From positions 62,001 to 126,000 of the forward strand of contig NZ_UWOT01000001.1 of assembly GCF_900604535.1 (NCBI RefSeq): a stretch of DNA of 64,000 nucleotides, read 5' to 3'. The stretch is from Romboutsia_E sp900604535 (GTDB lineage: Bacteria > Bacillota > Clostridia > Peptostreptococcales > Peptostreptococcaceae). This document shows, one piece after another, positions 61,458-64,000 of the stretch. Both the position numbers and the translations under genes were made by a program. Positions within the stretch are counted from its first letter, which is position 1; every line of letters starts with the position of its first letter. The notes under the pieces are model-generated. The model saw only the letters and a program-made list of their open reading frames with translations, made no database searches and was not told where the DNA came from.

Positions 61458-61886
61458 ATTGTCCTTCCTTTAAAAGGACTCTTCCACTAACCGGAACTAT
61501 AGTTATCTCTTTAGATACATCACCATCAAATACTTTTATAGTACCTCCAGTAGGATTTGGAGTTCCATCTCTTCTAAAATAAATTTTTCTATTTGGCCAA
61601 CTAATATTTACATCTTTGGGTACATAAATTTCTTTTACTTGAATTCCATTATCGACTAATATGTACCCACTATTTGAACCGTCTTTATACATCAAAACAA
61701 AACTATCTAAATTTCCTAGCATATTATTATGTTTAACATATCTTATATCACTACATAATTGTTTTGCAAATGAGTTAATTTCATAGTTATATAAATTAAA
61801 TTTTGGTATACATATGCTACAAATTAAAATAATTACACTAATAGTTATAACTAATTCTATTAAAGTTATACGCCTTCTCTTTTCAT
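61447..61886 (-). pseudogene. GspH/FimT-like pseudopilin with a 2-base frameshift at the cleavage site
   Basis: From 61886 an ATG opens MKREG, then GTA TAA (stop). From 61869 the +2 frame continues without a stop to 61447, encoding ITLIELVITISVIILI, a canonical pilin helix, and a GspH-like C-terminus (DGTPNPTGGTIKVFDGDV...IVPVSGRV). Joining the two with the bases at 61870-61871 removed gives MKREG|ITLIELV, an ideal prepilin junction. In its own frame the large part has no ATG, GTG or TTG between the upstream gene's stop (61891) and the helix. A real mutation seems most likely, but a sequence error or special decoding cannot be excluded. Confidence 0.7.
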
Positions 61887-61890
61887 AATT

Positions 61891-62424
61891 TTATAATTCC
61901 TCATAATTATATATAGTTATTAAATCATACACATTTAAATCTTCTTTTTCTTCATCTTGAATTAGATTAACTTTAGTCCAAGGATTATCTATCCTTATTT
62001 TAACTAATATATCTTTCTTATATGAACCTCGAGTAGCTATTGTTTTTAAATCAAATTCCAATTTATTAATTTCTCCAAATGGGGTCTTATTAGTTAATTC
62101 AACCAAAACTTTATCTAAATCACTCTTAGAAATATCTTTTGACTTTAATATAAATGATCTGCAGTTATCATATTTAAAATAATTTATAAATTCATCTGAA
62201 TTCTCGGTACTATCTATAGCATTTTCAACTTCTTCTAACATATTTGAGTAAATTACTTCTATAGCACTAAGTGAGTCTTCTTTAAGTTTTAAGTTTTTAA
62301 TCTCTAAACTTGAAATTTTAATATTACTATATACTAAGCTAGTGCACATGAAACAAATTGTACTCACTAATGAAAATATAATTAATGTTATTATTAAAAC
62401 AGATCCATTATTTTTTTGTAACAT
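61891..62424 (-). CDS. Pilin-assembly-like protein (PilX/GspK type)
   Basis: A 177-residue protein. The N-terminus MLQKNNG followed by SVLIITLIIFSLVSTICFMCTSLVYSN has a prepilin-like cleavage glycine and a hydrophobic helix but no Glu at mature position 5, as in PilX and GspK minor pilins. A charged helical domain follows. SD AGAGGT is eight bases before the ATG. It overlaps the upstream pseudopilin by 17 bases and ends at the beginning of the broken one, so the four genes form one tight operon. Confidence 0.7.
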   Translation of the reverse strand: MLQKNNGSVLIITLIIFSLVSTICFMCTSLVYSNIKISSLEIKNLKLKEDSLSAIEVIYSNMLEEVENAIDSTENSDEFINYFKYDNCRSFILKSKDISKSDLDKVLVELTNKTPFGEINKLEFDLKTIATRGSYKKDILVKIRIDNPWTKVNLIQDEEKEDLNVYDLITIYNYEEL

Positions 62425-62776
62425 ATGTACTTACCTCTAAGTTTTTATCTTGATAAGTTACTTTAACATTAAGCTTATAGCATCTATAAATATTTTCATC
62501 TTTTTTAATAGTAGACTCTATTTTATATTTTCCAATTTGATTTTGTTCTTGTAACTTATTAATTTCTTTAGCACTTTTTATTATTTCCTTTTTATCATTA
62601 ATATAACTTTCCGCTATATTAACCATTTCTATGGTATTTTTATTACTCTCAGCAAACTTATAACTATTTTGCAAAGATATCGCTATAAGGTTTACTATTA
62701 ACATCATAACTAATAGACTTATTATACATTCTATCAGTGCAAACCCTTTATTTTCATTTATTATTTTTTTATTAAT
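62408..62776 (-). CDS. Type IV pseudopilin without a standard start codon
   Basis: The frame encodes NKG followed by FALIECIISLLVMMLIVNLIAISL, a canonical prepilin cleavage site and helix, then a charged domain to 62408. The frame is open back to a TGA just upstream (about 62782), but holds no ATG, GTG or TTG before the helix. An ATT at 62774-62776 follows AAAGGA by 11 bases and would give the leader MNKKIINENKG. Alternatively an ATG at 62755-62757 would fit if one A is missing (MKNKG). Downstream internal ATGs would drop the leader. I give the ATT start as the boundary with low certainty. Confidence 0.6.
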   Translation of the reverse strand: MNKKIINENKGFALIECIISLLVMMLIVNLIAISLQNSYKFAESNKNTIEMVNIAESYINDKKEIIKSAKEINKLQEQNQIGKYKIESTIKKDENIYRCYKLNVKVTYQDKNLEVSTYVTKK

Positions 62777-62804
62777 ATTAAATCAAATCCTTTATAATAA
62801 TATT

Positions 62805-63653
62805 TTACTTTATACTATCTAAGTAAATTTCATTTATTTGATTTTTATCTTCTATTGTTGTGTTTATATCTGTCCATATATTAAATGCTTCTAGGCCTTG
62901 ATTTATTAGCATGTCTATTCCATAAACAACATTTAGCTTATTTTTCAATGCCCATTTAATAAATGTTGTTTCATGTGGCTTATAGACTATATCACAAACT
63001 AACATTTTTTTATTAACTACAATATCTTGATTTATAGGGCATTCATCATTGCCCATTCCAATAGGTGTTGTATTTATCAATATATCAATATGTTCTAAGT
63101 TATCTTCCATTATAGTATCATTTGATAGAGTCGCTTTTGTATTAAAATTATTATTTATTATATTTATAATTTCTAATGCCTTTTCTTTACTACGATTTCT
63201 TATTTCTATAGATTCTACATCATTTGATGCTAATTCCACAGCAATACTCCTACAAGCACCTCCAGCTCCAATTATCATTATTTTTTTATTTTTTAGATCA
63301 TAGCCCTTATCTAAAATTGATTTTACAAATCCTTTTCCATCAGTATTATATCCCTTTAGTCTACCACCTTCATTTTTTATTGTATTTACCGCCCCTATTA
63401 ATTTAGCATTTATTTCTATCTCATCTAAGTACTTTATAACTTCAACTTTATGAGGTATAGTTATATTACATCCAAGTATATTTAATGCTTTAATTCCTTT
63501 AATAGCATTTTCTATTTCACTAGGAATTACATCATAGCATACATATACATTATTTATTTTGTATTTATCAAATAAATAATTATGTATATTCGGTGAAAAA
63601 CTTTGTTCTACTGGATGGCCTAGTAAGCAAAAAGTTTTAGTTTTTGAATTCAT
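62805..63653 (-). CDS. aroE: Shikimate dehydrogenase
   Basis: About 282 residues. The substrate domain begins FCLLGHPVEQSFSPNIHNYLF; GCNITIPHKVEVIKYLD holds the catalytic Lys; AVNTI and YNTDGKGF follow; the NADP-binding Rossmann motif is MIIGAGGACRSIAVELAS; NTTPIGMG and GIDMLINQGLEAFNIWT close it. It reduces 3-dehydroshikimate to shikimate. I chose the ATG at 63653 (AGGAG ten bases upstream) over one at 63677. The pseudopilin genes follow it on the same strand. Confidence 0.95.
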   Translation of the reverse strand: MNSKTKTFCLLGHPVEQSFSPNIHNYLFDKYKINNVYVCYDVIPSEIENAIKGIKALNILGCNITIPHKVEVIKYLDEIEINAKLIGAVNTIKNEGGRLKGYNTDGKGFVKSILDKGYDLKNKKIMIIGAGGACRSIAVELASNDVESIEIRNRSKEKALEIINIINNNFNTKATLSNDTIMEDNLEHIDILINTTPIGMGNDECPINQDIVVNKKMLVCDIVYKPHETTFIKWALKNKLNVVYGIDMLINQGLEAFNIWTDINTTIEDKNQINEIYLDSIK

Positions 63654-63719
63654 TTCATTATATCTCCTATCTATCATTTATTATCAATTTATCACTAAAT
63701 TATACAATACGTTAATATT

Positions 63720-64000
63720 TTAAAAACTGCACATTTTCTTATATTCTAAATATGCAAATCCATCTTGTTTATAATTATCTCGTGTTTTATAGGCTTTGTC
63801 TTCGTGAACTCTTTTTATATCAATAACTATTTCCATATTACGAGGACCTACTTTTATATTAAGGTTACCTCCATAAAATTCTATAATTAGTCTAGCTAAT
63901 GTAATACTCATTTCAACAATTTTATTTTCACTATTTTTAATATACTTATCATAATCATATTTATCACTATTTTTAATCATGATAGTTATAAAATCTTTTT
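63720..64000 (-). CDS. C-terminal part of an unidentified protein, possibly a histidine-kinase-like ATPase (cut by window edge)
   Basis: The frame is open to the right edge (KDFITIM... upstream of the first visible ATG at 63980), so the gene probably starts outside the window. The visible 93 residues contain NKIVEMSITLARLIIEFYGGNLNIKVG, which is similar in form to the last helix and G2-like glycine pair of a sensor kinase ATPase domain, then MEIVIDIKRVHEDKAY. This is weak evidence. It lies upstream of aroE on the same strand. Confidence 0.4.
   Translation of the reverse strand, partial: KDFITIMIKNSDKYDYDKYIKNSENKIVEMSITLARLIIEFYGGNLNIKVGPRNMEIVIDIKRVHEDKAYKTRDNYKQDGFAYLEYKKMCSF

Noticed and set aside
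62408..62707. Internal ATG start for the aroE-proximal pseudopilin
   Set aside because: Starting at the internal ATG removes the conserved cleavage site and the first half of the pilin helix, which are clearly encoded just upstream in the same frame.

Overview
The window is low-GC Firmicute DNA, most likely from the Peptostreptococcaceae (a Clostridioides/Romboutsia/Paraclostridium-type anaerobe). The basis is strong A/T codon bias, sporulation genes (GerW/YtfJ, DacF, an SASP-like protein), a clostridial IscR-IscS-IscU set, anaerobic sulfite reductase, CodY, RNase J, and a housekeeping order (rnc - radical SAM - smc - ftsY - ylxM - ffh - rpsP - khpA - rimM - trmD - rplS - rbgA ... rnhB ... 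yraN - comM - dprA - topA - codY - rarA ... iscR - iscS - iscU - mnmA - alaS - ireB ... ruvX - fur - rnj ... dacF) that I recall as typical of that family. The species cannot be fixed from the sequence alone. Nearly every gene is on the minus strand; only two (a DUF457-like membrane protein at 19.5 kb and a CapA-like lipoprotein at 40.4 kb) are on the plus strand. Coordinates below use starts re-chosen from Shine-Dalgarno positions, so many are slightly shorter than the longest open frame.

Layout from left to right. 0-1.8 kb: the 5' end of asrA (cut by the window edge) with a CRP-type palindrome in its promoter, then a Crp/Fnr regulator and a nitroreductase. 2-10 kb: a galactoside-use island with a GH42 beta-galactosidase, a GPH-type sugar:cation symporter, an alpha/beta hydrolase, a LacI-type regulator and a GH36 alpha-galactosidase; a cre-like site and a shared AT-rich motif suggest co-regulation. 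10-20 kb: MarR regulator, ytfJ/ytfI, scpB/scpA/M50 protease, a DAACS symporter, dacF with an SASP-like gene, DUF503, YlbF and RNase J. 20-31 kb: Fur-type regulator, yrzB, ruvX, an unusual 727-residue membrane protein with an alkaline-phosphatase-like outer domain, ireB, alaS under a T-box, mnmA, and iscU-iscS-iscR with an IscR-like operator in the iscR promoter. 31-46 kb: ROK kinase, GNAT protein, rarA, codY, topA, dprA (frameshifted), comM, yraN, CapA-like lipoprotein, Fe-ADH, FMN oxidoreductase, rnhB and brnQ. 46.8-60 kb: the ribosome/SRP/SMC block with an L19 leader candidate, then efp. 60.4-64 kb: aroK, four pseudopilin-type genes, aroE, and a gene cut by the right edge.

No wholly new system stands out. 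The most notable pattern is three lesions in genes connected with DNA uptake or type IV pilus-like machinery. dprA has a single-base shift in an A7 run that puts its winged-helix domain out of frame. One minor pseudopilin has a 2-base disruption exactly at the prepilin cleavage site. A second pseudopilin has no ATG, GTG or TTG start in its frame (an ATT start is possible). These could be real decay, phase variation, unusual initiation, or sequence error. Other points of note are the 727-residue protein, a 34-bp perfect palindrome, a terminator whose 5' arm is duplicated, and a hairpin predicted at the very 5' end of the DAACS transporter mRNA.
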